Shown: in pieces, positions 1-10,944 of the stretch
How positions within the stretch are numbered: the first letter of the stretch is position 1
Layout of the letters: each line of letters opens with the position of its first letter
Origin: Megascapheus bottae
Taxonomy: Eukaryota; Chordata; Mammalia; Rodentia; Geomyidae
DNA: 64,000 nucleotides
Direction: 5' to 3'
Assembly: GCA_024803745.1 (NCBI GenBank)
Contig: JANJXV010000004.1
Coordinates: 49,609,858-49,673,857 of the forward strand
Program-made: the position numbers and the translations under genes
The notes under the pieces: model-generated
Seen by the model: only the letters and a program-made list of their open reading frames with translations
Database searches by the model: none
What the model was told of the DNA's origin: nothing

Positions 1-985
1 GGATCACATCTTTCAGTTATTTGTTTCCCATCCTTCAATTCCTTCCATCTATTAATTTATGAGTATAATTCATCTTGATCAATGAAAACCTTTTCTTTGT
101 TCTCTGTCCATGGAGCCATATAAATTGAATGGGGTTGGGAATGATGGATCATATTTCTAATAGAAACAGTTTTGGGGATTATTGTTTGACTATTTGGTTG
201 GTTTACAAGTAGCTATTAATAAACATCAGTTGGTGAAAGCAAGGGAAATAATGATGACTTTACCTCAAAACACTATGTAGAAGATATTCAGAATGTAAGG
301 GAAACCACTGAGAGAAGTCAAACTTTCCTTTTTTCATGTTCCTATTGATATTCTTCACACTGAATGTTACATTAAAGTAACTCAATTATGTGAGTGAATG
401 ACCTCTTAAGCTACAACATCTTTGATAACATTTTCAATTTCGTTTGCAACTCCAGAGACATTTAATGAATGAATTCATGAAAGCACTTTTATCAAGCCAG
501 ATATAGTCAAAAGGTAAATACCAGATAAATAAGGCTTCAATATCGCTCTTAAAATTTACAAGTTAAATTAAAAATTAATACCATTAGGTTTACTTCTAAT
601 CTGACAACATCGATTCTTCAGAGCATGAGTGAGAAAATGTTTGCATTTTAAAAGCATATAGAATAATCAGCACAATGTTAAAGAACAGAAGATCTTTGAA
701 TGTGCCATTTGTGTGTTCTCATATTATAGCATTTTTTTCCATTGAGGAATCCTAATAAAGAGTTTAACAACATTCAATATGGTCAAAACTATAGTATCAG
801 TCCCATTCTCTAGAGGGTAATAATAGTACAACTGATGGAATTAGCATATGGGAGCCATATGTTGTCCAGAGGGCTTTATCCTAGTTGTGCCCTGTTGACA
901 AATAGCCCAGGGAATTCACAGTGAACTTGCCAGTGAGGAATTATTAACTCTTGTCTTGGAGCAGGTGCTACTCAAACTTTATGTG
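1..985. other. unique AT-rich sequence, no gene seen
   Basis: No SINE, L1, long open frame or microsatellite is recognisable here. The sequence is AT-rich and looks like ordinary intergenic or intronic DNA. A phrase near base 80 (cttgatcaatg) recurs near 34668 and 58172, which hints at an ancient repeat common to the three places, but the shared stretch is too short to name. Confidence 0.5.
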
Positions 986-989
986 ATAA

Positions 990-1185
990 CTGTTTGAGCA
1001 ATCAGTTCTTTTCAGTATTAAATAAACTATACAACTTCTGGTTGGAGAGGGGAGGGTAAAACTAGGACAGAGCAAGGGAAAAGGTAACATTGTTCAAAAA
1101 GAAAATGTACCCTTTATATGTCTTATATTGCTGTAGCCTCTTCTTATATCATTTATACTATAACAATAAGAAATGGAAAAAATAT
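990..1185 (+). mobile_element. L1 3' UTR remnant (old subfamily)
   Basis: The segment aligns by eye with the 3' ends at 6420-6525, 25430-25545 and 35395-35560. All share the order 'actatacaa', a G-rich patch, 'acattgttcaaaa', 'tactcattac'-like and 'acctctaca'-like words, then an A-rich end. Only the 3' UTR remains. Its A-rich end lies about 20 bases from the T-rich 3' end of the opposite-strand L1 that follows, so the two are tail to tail. Confidence 0.6.
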
Positions 1186-1204
1186 TTAAAACATGCCATC
1201 ACAC

Positions 1205-1775
1205 AAATTTTATTTTATTCTTGGGGTGATGTATAGAGGGGTTGCAGTTACATTGATCAGGTAGGGGGTATATTACTTCTTAAACTTTGTTACCCCTTTC
1301 CATGTTTTTCTCCCACTTTCCCTCCCCCATCATCTCCCACTAAGCTTGTTTTTCCCTTACCTTCTCTTTTTCAAATACACAAATAAATGTGTATACAATA
1401 TATTAGGTACCAAAGTCAGATATAGTAACCACATGAGATAAAACTTAAGGGGAAATGAAGAGAAAAGAAATAGCTTCACATAGTACATTAGGAACAACAA
1501 TCACAAAGATAAACCTCTTGTTTCCATATATTGGAGTTCATTTCATTTAGCATCGTCCTATATGGCCATATGTACATAGTTTTGAGCTATCATGATTCTC
1601 TGCTAAGAAAATCCTCTCTGTTAGGAGAATCCTAACCATATTCTAATCCTAACCACATACTAAAACCATGGAGCCTATGCTCCTTTGGGTCTGGCTTACT
1701 TCAGTTAACATGATTTTTTCCAAGTCTTCCCATTTCCTTACAAATGGGGCAATGTCATTCTTTCTGATTACACAC
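1205..1775 (-). mobile_element. L1 3' end, 5'-truncated, minus strand
   Basis: Read on the minus strand this ends with an L1 3' UTR. The plus strand shows 'ggggttgcagttacat', then the C-rich run 'ctttccctcccccat' that marks L1 3' UTRs in this window, and then the end of ORF2 ('ggcttacttcagttaacatg', 'caatgtcattctttctga'). The same words occur in order at 53300-53890. ORF2 is reduced to its last few dozen codons and cannot be functional. The 5' truncation is near 1775. Confidence 0.75.
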
Positions 1776-1779
1776 AAAC

Positions 1780-3310
1780 TTGTTTAAAAAAACTCTCTAA
1801 ATTATTAGATTTAATAATTATAATTATATAATTTTTATGTATCACTTGATTATTCCAGCCTCACCTGTGAAAAATATATTCCTCAGTGATAAAATTAGGA
1901 AATATATAAGGACATGAGAATTCTATGTGGAAATAATTGGAGTCTTTAAAACTGGAGGAAATATTTGTTTGCCCTTGGCAATAAAAACAATTTCACACCA
2001 ATAGTCGGAAATGCAGAGTATGATTTTAGGTTTTTCTCCACTCAGAACAATTTACAGCTTTCAATTGGGCACAGATCTATAGCACTATTAGGAAATTGTT
2101 ATGACCAAGAATAATAGGACTGTAAGGAAACTGATGCTTTTGGTCACAAAAGCAAGCCAACAGTATGCTATTTCACGGTTTTAAATACGGTGAAGAAAAT
2201 TGTACAATGGTTAATATCCAAAATAATTGTCCATTGGGCTTTGGAAAAGAAGCTTGCATGAATGTCCTGAACTGCCATGAAAAACAAAAACTTTTTCAGT
2301 TAAGAAAGCAAAACCCCTGCTTAGCTAATTTATTATTCCAGTATGAATTCATCTATGATTCTTCTAATGTATGATTTGGCAAAGAAATCTGAGTCACTAC
2401 AAGTTAAAATTTGAAAATGTGATTTCCATAACTTTATTAGTTTTTCCATTTATTGATTTGATTTTTAGACTTGTTCTTGTTTTTGTAAGAGCTTGAAGTA
2501 CACATTAATTTATTTATTTGAGATCTCTTTGATTTTGTTCTGTAGGCACTCATAGTTATATGTTTTTAAACTTTGCCTTTGTGTTTCCTTCAAATAGGCC
2601 TAGATTTAATTTCAAGTCCAGGATTTTTGATTTCATGAATTATCTAATGATCCATAGGTATTTGATAGTATATTTACTCAATCTATGTTTGTTCCGACAG
2701 TTTCTGTAGTTTCTCTTGCTATAATTTCTACTACCATTCCTATATGGTTTGTTATGATAAAGAAATTGTTTTTGTAACTTTAATATTTGCTATATGTTCT
2801 AAAATGTGATCATTTAGGAGAAAGTAAAATAGGGTGCTAAGAAAAGTATATGTTCCACTACTATAGGAATTGAATATTTTATAAATTCTTCAGTTTAATA
2901 GTGATATTCAGTTTTGCTAGAACTTTGTTTTACTTTGTCTAGATGGTTTAAATATTGATGACATTTGTACATTTATGTCAACTACTCTGTTGTATAATAG
3001 TACTTACTTGATCTTTATGTTCATTGATATTTGTTTTATTAAATTGAAGGAAACCCAAAGTTTGTTCCATAAATATTTTGAAATAATTTTTAATGCATTG
3101 TTACCTCCATTAACATGCAGTGGCCTTCTGTATCACTTCTGACTACTTTTGGCTTTACACTTCAAACTTTGTCAAGTATAAATACATTTGTTCTCCTTGA
3201 TGCATTTTCCATTTGTGGACATTTTGTTGCTATCTCTTTTTGCTTATCAAGTGTGTTTCTCATAGGCAATAAATAGCTGGGTACTGCGTGGGCTGGGGAG
3301 AGTAATAGAA
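1780..3310. other. unique AT-rich sequence, no gene seen
   Basis: No repeat family is recognised. A 69-codon open frame at 2165-2374 starts with ATG, but it lacks any known motif and is unremarkable in length for a six-frame scan; I do not call it a gene. The 3' end contains a short TA microsatellite. Confidence 0.5.
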
Positions 3311-3316
3311 ATGATG

Positions 3317-3350
3317 ATATATATATATATATATGTACGTATATATATAA
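3317..3350. repeat. (TA)n microsatellite
   Basis: Alternating TA with a 'gtacg' interruption. It runs straight into the perfect inverted repeat at 3352-3374. Confidence 0.85.
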
Positions 3351-3351
3351 A

Positions 3352-3374
3352 CTCTCCATATAATATATGGAGAG
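3352..3374. repeat. perfect 11-bp inverted repeat
   Basis: The arms 3352-3362 (ctctccatata) and 3364-3374 (tatatggagag) are exact reverse complements around a single central A, so the site could extrude as a cruciform beside the TA tract. Confidence 0.85.
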
Positions 3375-3388
3375 ATAACACTATTAAC

Positions 3389-3587
3389 TTTTTTGTGGAT
3401 CATGGGGCTTGACCTGGGCGCTGTCCCTGAGCTCTTCAGCTCAAGCCAAGCTCCACCTCCTGTTTTCCAAAGGTTAATTGGAGATAAGAGTCTTAGGTCG
3501 TTTTGTGCTGGGCTGGATTTGAACCTTAACCCTCAGATTTCAGCTCCTGAGTGGCTAGAATTACAGGTATGAGCCACTGTGCCTGGC
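3389..3587 (-). mobile_element. SINE, B1-like left monomer plus Geo-like right monomer
   Basis: On the minus strand the copy starts with a B1-like module (plus-strand end 'attacaggtatgagccactg'), runs through 'ttaattggagataagagtct', and finishes with the shared right monomer (plus strand 'ctgagctcttcagctcaag'). The order is the same as in the plus-strand copies at 27531 and 57091. It is non-coding and moderately diverged. Confidence 0.85.
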
Positions 3588-3904
3588 TACATAGTATCTT
3601 TTTGTATTAGAACAAGCCCTTTTGAGGTTATTGACTATTTTTTAAAGCAGATTTTTGAATTCTTTATCTGGCATTTTAGTTATTTCTATATAATTAGATT
3701 TGCTATCCAGCAATTACAGGCTTTCAGAGTAGCTTTATTGTCTTGCTTTTTCATAATTTCTACATTGTTTTGTCTACTATGATTTTTTTGAGGGGAGAAT
3801 TTCTCTCCTATGATTTTTTTTTATTAATGAGGAAGAGCCGATTTCAGTCACAAGGTCGACAATTCAGAAATGAACAAGACATGCATTTTTAAATAAAAAC
3901 AGGT

Positions 3905-4694
3905 TTAGATAAGTCTCTTTTTAAATCTTTAACCTGATTATTGATTGTGTTGTTGTACCTTTGAGCATTTGTTTTTTGAGGCATTTACATTTCTGAGCTC
4001 TAAGAATATTTTAGATATGAGGCCCTTGTCTGATGCATACCCAGTAAAGATTTTCGCCTCTCATGTGGGCTTCTATGCAGAAACTCTGCAGCTTAATGCA
4101 ATCCCATTTATCCAATCTTTGATTTGTTGTGAGTCTAGATTTTCACTTAGGAAGTGTTAGTCCTCTTCAAGGATCCCTGCTGTTTCCCTAATATGTTTTA
4201 TAATATTTTCAAGATACCTGGTCTTACATTGAGGTCTTTGATGCATTAGGAATGGATTCTGGTGTGGGGTGATATATAAGGTTCTAAGTTCAGTTTCTAC
4301 ATATGTATAGCCAATTCTGACAAATACCATTTGAAGATGCTCTCTTCCTTGGATCCTATATTTTTTACTCCCTTATCGAATATTAGGTGGGTATAGGTAT
4401 ATAGGCTTATTTCTGGTCCTACTATTCTATTATTTTAGTTCTTAGACCTATTCTTGAGCCACTACCAAACCGTTTTTATTGCTACAGTTTTGTAATAGAG
4501 TTTGAAGCTTGGTATTGATATTCTTTGGGCACTTTTCTCCCTGCTCTGGATAGTTTCTGCTGTTCTGTGTCTTATATTATTCCATATGATTTTTGGGTTG
4601 CTTTTTTTATATTATTGAAGAATATTTTGGGAACTGTAATAGGCATTGCTTTGAATATGTAGATATCTTTGGTAAGTATTGTCATTTTTAAAAT
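3905..4694 (-). pseudogene. L1 ORF2 fragment, inverted 5' part
   Basis: Minus-strand translation gives degraded ORF2 of the region after the reverse-transcriptase core. Recognisable pieces include a KMTILTKDIYIFKAMPI-like stretch near 4570-4700, matching [17 protein letters not shown] at 21190-21233 in the better-preserved copy. Stops and frameshifts are frequent. It is a fossil of a LINE-1 endonuclease/reverse transcriptase, with no catalytic domain left here. Confidence 0.65.
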
Positions 4695-4780
4695 GTTAAA
4701 AAGAAATAAGAATGGGCAATAGACAACTAAAGAGATGTTTGACATCTCTGACAATAAAAGAATTGACAATCAAAACAACA

Positions 4781-4990
4781 CGGGGGGGGGGTTGCGCTGG
4801 GAGTGTGGTCTAGTGGTAGAGAGCTTGCCTAGCAAGGTCAAAGTCCTTGGGTTCTATTTCTCTGTTTCACATACACAGAAAAAGCCGGAAGTGACACTAT
4901 TGCTCCGTTGCAGAAGGTTATCCTTAAGCAAAATGAGTCCAAGGACAGTGCCCACGCGCTGAGTTCAAGCCCCAGGATTGGCAAAACAAA
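4781..4990 (+). mobile_element. IDL-Geo-like SINE inserted in L1
   Basis: A G-run is followed by a tRNA/ID-like left monomer ('gtctagtggtagagagcttgcc'), the linker 'acacagaaaaagccggaagtg', and the Geo-type right monomer ending 'caagccccaggattggcaaaa'. It splits L1 ORF2 between 'caatcaaaacaaca' and 'gacttctgcctcactcc', so it is younger than the L1. Confidence 0.85.
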
Positions 4991-5086
4991 AAATAGACTT
5001 CTGCCTCACTCCAGTTAGACTGGCCATTATCAAGAACACTAACAACAAATGCCAGTGGGATATGGCCGAAAAGAAAACTACTACAC

Positions 5087-5554
5087 TGTTGGGAGCCGCG
5101 TGTAGGGTCAGGCTGGCCCATGCATCTGCAACACTCAGTAAGATAACCACACAAAGAAATGAGCTGTCATGCCTGAACGCCATGCCTAACTTTGAGCTAT
5201 ATCGTTGCTATTGTGAATCACTCTGCTGAGACTTGATTATCATTGGGTACGAATGTGTTATTGCTTTATCACTCTCTGCTGAGACCTATAGTGAGAGTAA
5301 ATACATGGACCTCCCCTGCCCTGCCCACCTTTGTGCTGATAGGCTCCTGCACCCTATATTAGCTGACTGTACTTCCTCAACAAATGAGTTCCTACCTTGA
5401 CCGGTCTCCTTGATGCGTCTGATTGTCCTCCAGCTAGGGAGGGCTGGGTGTGGGTGGTCAGTTGGCCCTCTCCTTTCTCGGCTTGTCCTGGTAGGGAGTG
5501 TTCTCTCTATTCCTCCTGTGGGTCTGGAGGGACCAAGGACTAAAAACCCCAACA
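5087..5554 (+). mobile_element. ERV2/ERVK-type solo LTR
   Basis: A 468-bp block inside L1 ORF2 begins TGTTGGGAGCCGCG and ends CCCCAACA, so it has TG...CA ends with near-perfect terminal inverted repeats. It is flanked by an exact 6-bp target duplication, CTACAC, at 5081-5086 and 5555-5560. Removing the block and one CTACAC rejoins the L1 sequence. A 6-bp duplication and a TGTTGGGAGCC start are typical of rodent class II (IAP-like) retroviral LTRs. No gag, pol or env flanks it, so it is a solo LTR left by LTR-LTR recombination. It is richer in GC and CpG than its surroundings. Plus orientation is inferred from the start motif. Confidence 0.8.
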
Positions 5555-5559
5555 CTACA

Positions 5560-5930
5560 CTGTTGGTGGGAATGTAAACTTGTTCAACCACTCTGGAAAG
5601 TAGTATGGAGGTGCCTCAAAAGACGAAACATAGAGCTTCCTTGTGTCCCTGCAATCTCACTCCTGGAATTTACCCAAAAGATAATAAACAAGGCCATCCT
5701 AAAACTACCACCACAACCATGTTCATTGCAGCATGCTTACCAAAGATAAGATGTGGAATCAACCCAGATGCCCCTCAGTGGATAAATGGATCAAGAAAAT
5801 GTGGTTTATATACACAATGGAATTCTGTTTATCCATCAGAATGACATTGTCCTATTAGTAAGGAAATGGAAACACCTGGAAAATTATACTAAGCAAAGAG
5901 AGCCAGAACCAAAGAAACATAGACTGCATA
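5560..5930 (+). pseudogene. L1 ORF2 C-terminal remnant
   Basis: Plus-strand codons resume the L1 frame after the LTR with words such as 'ctgttggtgggaatgtaaac' and later 'gcccctcagtggataaatgg', the standard C-terminal part of mammalian ORF2. The Cys/His segment (HCWWECKLVQPLW at about 5556-5600) is visible. Several stops break the frame. Confidence 0.7.
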
Positions 5931-6525
5931 TTTTTCCTCATTCATAGTCATTAGAATGTGACGATAAACCTACAAGTAAACTATTGGATAATAAAAGACA
6001 AATAACTACAACTGAACATACTTAAACAACAGTTAAAGCATTCATATAGTGAAAACAAAGTATTTTCTTAGAACTACACACTAGCTAAACAGATATGTGC
6101 ATATGATCACATAAAATGAGACTTTCCTAAAAGAACTCCAAGAAATGTAAACAGGAGTTTTTGTTTGTTTGTTTGTTTTATTACAGATTGGGGTTCTTGG
6201 CTTTTCCTGTTTTTTTTTTTTTTCATTGATGCATTACCTCTTGTCCCGGGTTTTTATTTCTCTACATTTGGGTGGTATATAAATTTATCTGATTTGGACA
6301 GGGGAAGGGGAGTACAGAAACCATGGGACAAGAGTGAGCCAATTCAGCAGTGATACTAGACATTATGATGGAAATGAATTCTATAGCTTGGGGAAAGTAT
6401 AGGGGAAAACAAGGAGAATCAGAAAGGGGGTGAAACTGTTCAAAAGGACATGTACTTATTATCTGACTCATGTAATTATAGCCCCTCTATATACCACCTT
6501 TACAATAATTTTTTTCACCAAAATA
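5931..6525 (+). mobile_element. 3' UTR of the twin-primed L1
   Basis: The segment continues from the ORF2 end through a GT-rich and T-rich stretch to the old-type 3' end ('ctgttcaaaaggacatgtac', 'acccctctatatacc', 'tttacaataattttttt'), the same order as at 990-1185 and 35395-35560. It abuts a minus-strand L1 3' end. Confidence 0.6.
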
Positions 6526-6529
6526 AATT

Positions 6530-6712
6530 TTTTTCCATATATTTTTATTGTAATTAATAGAATGGTTACATTCTATTTACCAGATAGAAGGTGCATTACT
6601 TCACAAACATTGATACCCTTTCTCATGTCTCTGTCCCCATTTTCCTCCCCCACCCCTGCCCCTCATCTTGTTTTCCCCTGTTCCCTATCTTATTTCAAAT
6701 AACACAATAAAA
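6530..6712 (-). mobile_element. short L1 3' UTR, minus strand
   Basis: The plus strand reads 'tttttattgtaattaatagaa', 'gttacattctatttaccaga', 'gcattacttcacaaacattg', then C-rich 'cctcccccacccctgcccct'. This is the younger L1 3' UTR type also seen at 17082, 19430, 22088 and 54855. It is truncated soon after 'ttatttcaaataac'. Confidence 0.8.
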
Positions 6713-6994
6713 TTTTTAAAATTAATTTGAAACCATTAACTACACATCCAATAAGATTCTGGAAAAAAGAAATTTAGGGTTCTTGTGAGATAAACTAGAA
6801 ACTTAGAAATTATTAAAGACAGGATAGTGGAACATCAAGAGTCCTGTCTTCTTCAAGAGCAAAAGGTAAAATCATATTTCTGACAGAATAAATGCATTAC
6901 TAAACAATTGCACTTGTACCTAATTTGAAGATATTTGATATTTGTGGTTAAAATTTATGTGTGTCTGTGGGGAGAAATGTGTATGTGTGTGTAG

Positions 6995-7212
6995 TATTAG
7001 CATTGAAAATCAAGGCCTCACACTTTCACTTGGTTTCTTAACACAAGAATGGTGTTCTACCACTTGAGCAATACCTTCATTTTCAGCTCTTCTGAAAGTT
7101 AAGTGAAGAAAGGAATCTCATAGCCTTTTCAACTTGGGCCCGCTTCAAACCTCAATCCTTGGCTCTCGGCCTCATGAGTAGCTAGGATTACAGAGATGAG
7201 CCAACGGAGCAC
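6995..7212 (-). mobile_element. SINE, B1/Geo type, diverged
   Basis: The plus strand shows 'accacttgagcaataccttc', 'agttaagtgaagaaaggaat' and 'ctcatgagtagctaggatta', which is the reverse complement of the B1-left composite SINE with many substitutions. It is an older copy. Confidence 0.7.
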
Positions 7213-7214
7213 AA

Positions 7215-9080
7215 GAAATCCATTAGATGAGTAATGTAGGTGTCCAGGTTAAGATAATTATAGCTGAAATGAGGAGAACCACAGTGAAATAGAGAAAACT
7301 GCAGAGATTTGACATGTAATTTGGAAATAATGGAATTGCCCTTGGAATAATATATGCTTTTAAAATTAAATGAACAGAAAATGTTTGTTCAAGTTCGTAG
7401 ATCTACTAAACAACGGGAAAAAATTGAGGATGTATATATTTCATTTTCAAACCCACATATTGAATTAGCATGTCTGTTCCAAGAGCCCATTTATTTTAGT
7501 GGATACAATTAAAAATTAACCCTATGCTTTAGTTATTACAATTGCATGTACTACAGCTTGAAATTTTCTCTTTCTAATTCAAAGAGGAGTTACCTGGGCA
7601 TTTCAGCCTTTTAACAGACAAAATTGGACAAATCTAGTTCATCAAGTTTATGTCTGGTTGTGTAAAATAGATAAAGTCTTATTTTATTTTTCCTACATTT
7701 ATGTAAATGATGTCACAATGGAACAGATTCTTAAAACTGATCCATAATAATTAAAAAGAAAAATGGGATTGCCTATACCTTGAAATGTACTACACTTTAA
7801 TTTATACAGTGTTCTTTTTCATTTTTAAATATTTTTATGGGAAATATTCAAGTTTACTGATCAAAGCAATTATCCACCTTAAAAGTGAAAAAGATTATTT
7901 GTTGTATTAAAATTTATTATTTACCTTATTCACATTCAAACATTTAGAAGAAACATGCATTTGTTATTTTGTCTGTGGTATATCTCCTTCAAGTATATTA
8001 AGATGAGGGTTTCAATTATATAAGAGAAGAAAAATATGCTGGTATGATAAATGTGTTATGATGCCTTTCTAATAGACACCATAATAAATGTCTATTATCT
8101 GGAAGCCAATATTTGAGATATATTTTGTGCAATATTTTTTATATTACCATGCTAAGAAATAACTTTCCAAAGATTCAGAAGGGAATCAAAAGACAGAACT
8201 CAATAGAAATATGCTATCTACTAGATAACACCCCAAAGCAAATATAAGCACAAAACACTGTGGTTCCTCACAAAGTTAATGTAGAAAAAGGTCCCACATG
8301 CTTCATATAGCTATTACCTTTTAAAAAGACATTAATTTTTATAAAGTGTAAGAATAAATATTTCCAAATCATACTCATACATAGACAAGTAAACATTTTA
8401 TGATTTAAAGATTAGATATATTGTAAATATTATTTTTAAATTCAACAGATCCTGTTTTACAATTGTAATGAGCTGAAATAGTCTAGACAAAAAGGTATAG
8501 TGAAACAAATATTTATAAAAAAAATAGAAGTAGTCCTGAGCTTATAAAAATTAAAACTTACTTTCAGTATCAAAAAACAAACAAGCAAAAAAACCAGAGC
8601 AACAACTACAAGACAGTTCGGTTCTTCCTTTTTGATTTAGATCAGAGGTGTGAGCACACTCATTACTATGATGGGAACATTGAACCCTTGCTCCTGAAGT
8701 TATGGCTCTCATCAGAGGAAGGTCAGCAGTCCCTTCTATTTGATATTCTTTATCATGTTACTTGCAGACTACCGATTATATTCCTGACTGTCAACCAGAA
8801 ATTCCAATGCAAATTTTTTCAAACTCAAATATAAACTGATTGCTAAATGTTTCTAAATATAAAGAGAATAAAAGTATAATATAAAGAAGATGAAATGACA
8901 ATAATGTAATTAAGATATCCTTAACCTATCTGCTGCATATGTGCTTGTATGAAAGCAATTTCTCTTACAGGAATGGGTAAACTGAGGAAATTCCTTATGG
9001 ATAAAATCTAAAAATTGGTAGAGAGGAATAACGTAAGCAAAGAAATAAGGATAATAGAGGTTTTTTCAAGAAATAGAGCA
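7215..9080. other. unique AT-rich sequence
   Basis: I see no SINE, L1 end or microsatellite. Long poly-A/T runs and many stops in all frames suggest non-coding DNA. Confidence 0.5.
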
Positions 9081-9085
9081 AAGAT

Positions 9086-9186
9086 GAAGTGGCACTGTGG
9101 CGCAAGGAGTAGGGCAGTAGCCTTGAGCTGAAGAGCTCAAGGACAGTCCTCGGGCACAGAGTTCAAGCCCCACAACCGACAAAAAA
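9086..9186 (+). mobile_element. SINE right-monomer fragment
   Basis: Only the right half of a B1/Geo SINE is present, from 'gaagtggcactgtggcgcaag' to 'aagccccacaaccgac'. It carries the subtype marker 'gagctgaagagctcaagg'. An A-rich tail separates it from the next SINE. Confidence 0.8.
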
Positions 9187-9230
9187 TTGAAAAAAAAAAA
9201 CCACAAAAAATTTTTTTAAAAACCCTCACA

Positions 9231-9435
9231 GACCAGGCCAGGTGTTTGGCCTAGTAGTAGAGTGCTTGCCTAGCATGCATGAAGGCCAGATTTGATTCCT
9301 TGGTACCATATACATAGAAAAGCTGGAAGTGGTGCTGTGGCTCAAGTAGTAGGGCTTTAGCCCTGAGAAGTACACGGACAGTGCTCTGGCCCAGAATTCA
9401 AGGCCAGTACTTCAAAAGAAAAAAGAAAAAGGAGC
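9231..9435 (+). mobile_element. IDL-Geo-like SINE
   Basis: The left monomer 'tttggcctagtagtagagtg' with 'gcctagcatgcatgaagg' is followed by 'acatagaaaagctggaagtg' and the right monomer to 'aaggccagtacttc', then an A/G-rich tail. It follows the SINE fragment at 9086 in tandem. Confidence 0.85.
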
Positions 9436-9439
9436 AAAG

Positions 9440-10285
9440 AAATGGGAAAGAAAAAATTAATCAAAATTATCTTTTTAAAATTGTCTCAGAATTAGCATTT
9501 CAATAAGGCATGTGATGCATATACATAATAAGATGCTGAGTTTTGCAAGCTTCTTATAACTTTAGAAGACAATAAAAGAGTTCACATACAAAATAATGAG
9601 TCAAATCATAATACTATTGAACTGCTGAAGTGCTTCCTTGAAGAAACAAATGCTTCAGAGATAATACACATTTTATTTTAAAGAAATATGCTGTCTGCCT
9701 AAATATGTTATGCCTATCTATACCCTTAGTAAGATATGAGTCAAGAAATCCTTCATCTCTGTAAACACTTAGAGGATGTATTTCACAAGTAAGGAAAGAG
9801 AGAGAGAAAGATTTTAGACAGAATATACAATTATGAGGGAGACTTGTGTAAGATTCATAAAAGCTAGCCTAATGAAAACAGTTGTTCCACCTCAGAGAAT
9901 AAGAAGTACATCTCTAGCAGATGTATCTCCAAGGGCATTTCTTGACCCACTGGAGTTGTACATTTGTTTTGAAGTTCTACATTTATTTTGGAGTTGGATA
10001 TAGTTTCACACGATTATCAGTGCAATGCCTTGGGAGATGTAGACAAGAGGATCATTGATCTGTACTAACCAGTACAGAATTAAAGGAGGTCCTAGGTCAT
10101 GAAACAAGCTGGACATGGACATTCCTGACTGTAAACCACACTACTGGGAAAGTGTCCTTACAAGCATCATAGTCCAAGGCTAGCCCTGGCTAGTGTATGA
10201 GCTCTTACCTCAAGAACATAATACTGCTTAAAGTATGGCAGTTCAAATGCAGTGTAGCAAAGAAAGAGAAGAAAGAGGAGGAGGC
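9440..10285. other. mostly unique; possible degenerate SINE at 9990-10270
   Basis: Between 9990 and 10270 phrases such as 'ccttgggagatgtagacaag', 'aggatcattgatct' and 'gtccaaggctagccctggct' resemble a very old B-type SINE with scrambled order. I cannot fix boundaries or family. The rest is unremarkable. Confidence 0.35.
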
Positions 10286-10289
10286 AAAT

Positions 10290-10352
10290 GAGGAAGAGGA
10301 GGAGGAGGAGGAGGAGGAGGAGGAGGAGGAGGAGGAGGAGGAGGAGGAGGAA
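10290..10352. repeat. (GGA)n microsatellite
   Basis: About twenty uninterrupted GGA units follow a purine-rich lead. The poly-Arg, poly-Ser and poly-Glu open frames across it are artefacts. A second large GGA tract lies at 23160. Confidence 0.95.
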
Positions 10353-10944
10353 TCTATTGGAGAATCATGAAAGAAAAATGTTGAATAACCAAGAGAAAGG
10401 CAAACAATATAAAATTGCAATTTCTAGCCCTAGCAATAATGAAATGCTGTGCAGGCAAAGCAGAGAATTTGGTTGACATTATTCAGCTCATCTGGATCCT
10501 TCAATCCTTAAGATCTTTAGTAGTCTTTAAATCTTCAGCAGTCTTGAGGAAATAAGACAATACATTAACTTATCAGATCCTGAATAACTAACTATTCACA
10601 AACTGTCACCACCATCATGTAGGAGCTTTTGGCCCAATTAATATTTATGGCCTGATGTAGAAAGCTTATTAATTGTAGTGTTATCTGTGGTCAACTATAA
10701 TATCTGAAGCTTTCAGGTAATAAATTTAAAAAAATTACAATTTAAGGAAAAGGAGAATACCAGTTGTATCTCCATTGTTCCATAAAGACAGGGAAAGAAA
10801 ATCCAAGAGACAACAACACAGTTGTTTCTTACTACATACCTAGATTTCTGCATATTTGAGAGAATCAATATATTGTGTTGAAAGCACAAAAATATAAACA
10901 TGAGTGTTAAAATAATGCACAACATAATTTCGTTTTGTATGTGT

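Larger units (their letters stand above)
3905..6525 (+). mobile_element. twin-primed (5'-inverted) L1 with nested insertions
   Basis: Bases 3905-4694 are L1 ORF2 in minus orientation. Bases 4697-6525 are later ORF2 and the 3' UTR in plus orientation. The minus part ends at the plus-strand phrase 'agataagtctctttttaa' (equivalent to the LKRAFSEE stretch of ORF2). The plus part begins at the codons that directly follow that stretch, so the two pieces are neighbours in the L1 sequence but opposed in orientation. That is the known signature of twin priming. The plus half is interrupted by a SINE (4781-4990) and by a solo LTR (5087-5554). Both ORF2 pieces carry many stops. Confidence 0.75.

Noticed and set aside
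4735..5844. Several open frames of 75-101 codons on both strands
   Set aside because: They run across the junctions of L1, SINE and LTR and have no independent coding signal.
10205..10476. Poly-Ser and poly-Arg open frames
   Set aside because: Products of the GGA microsatellite.
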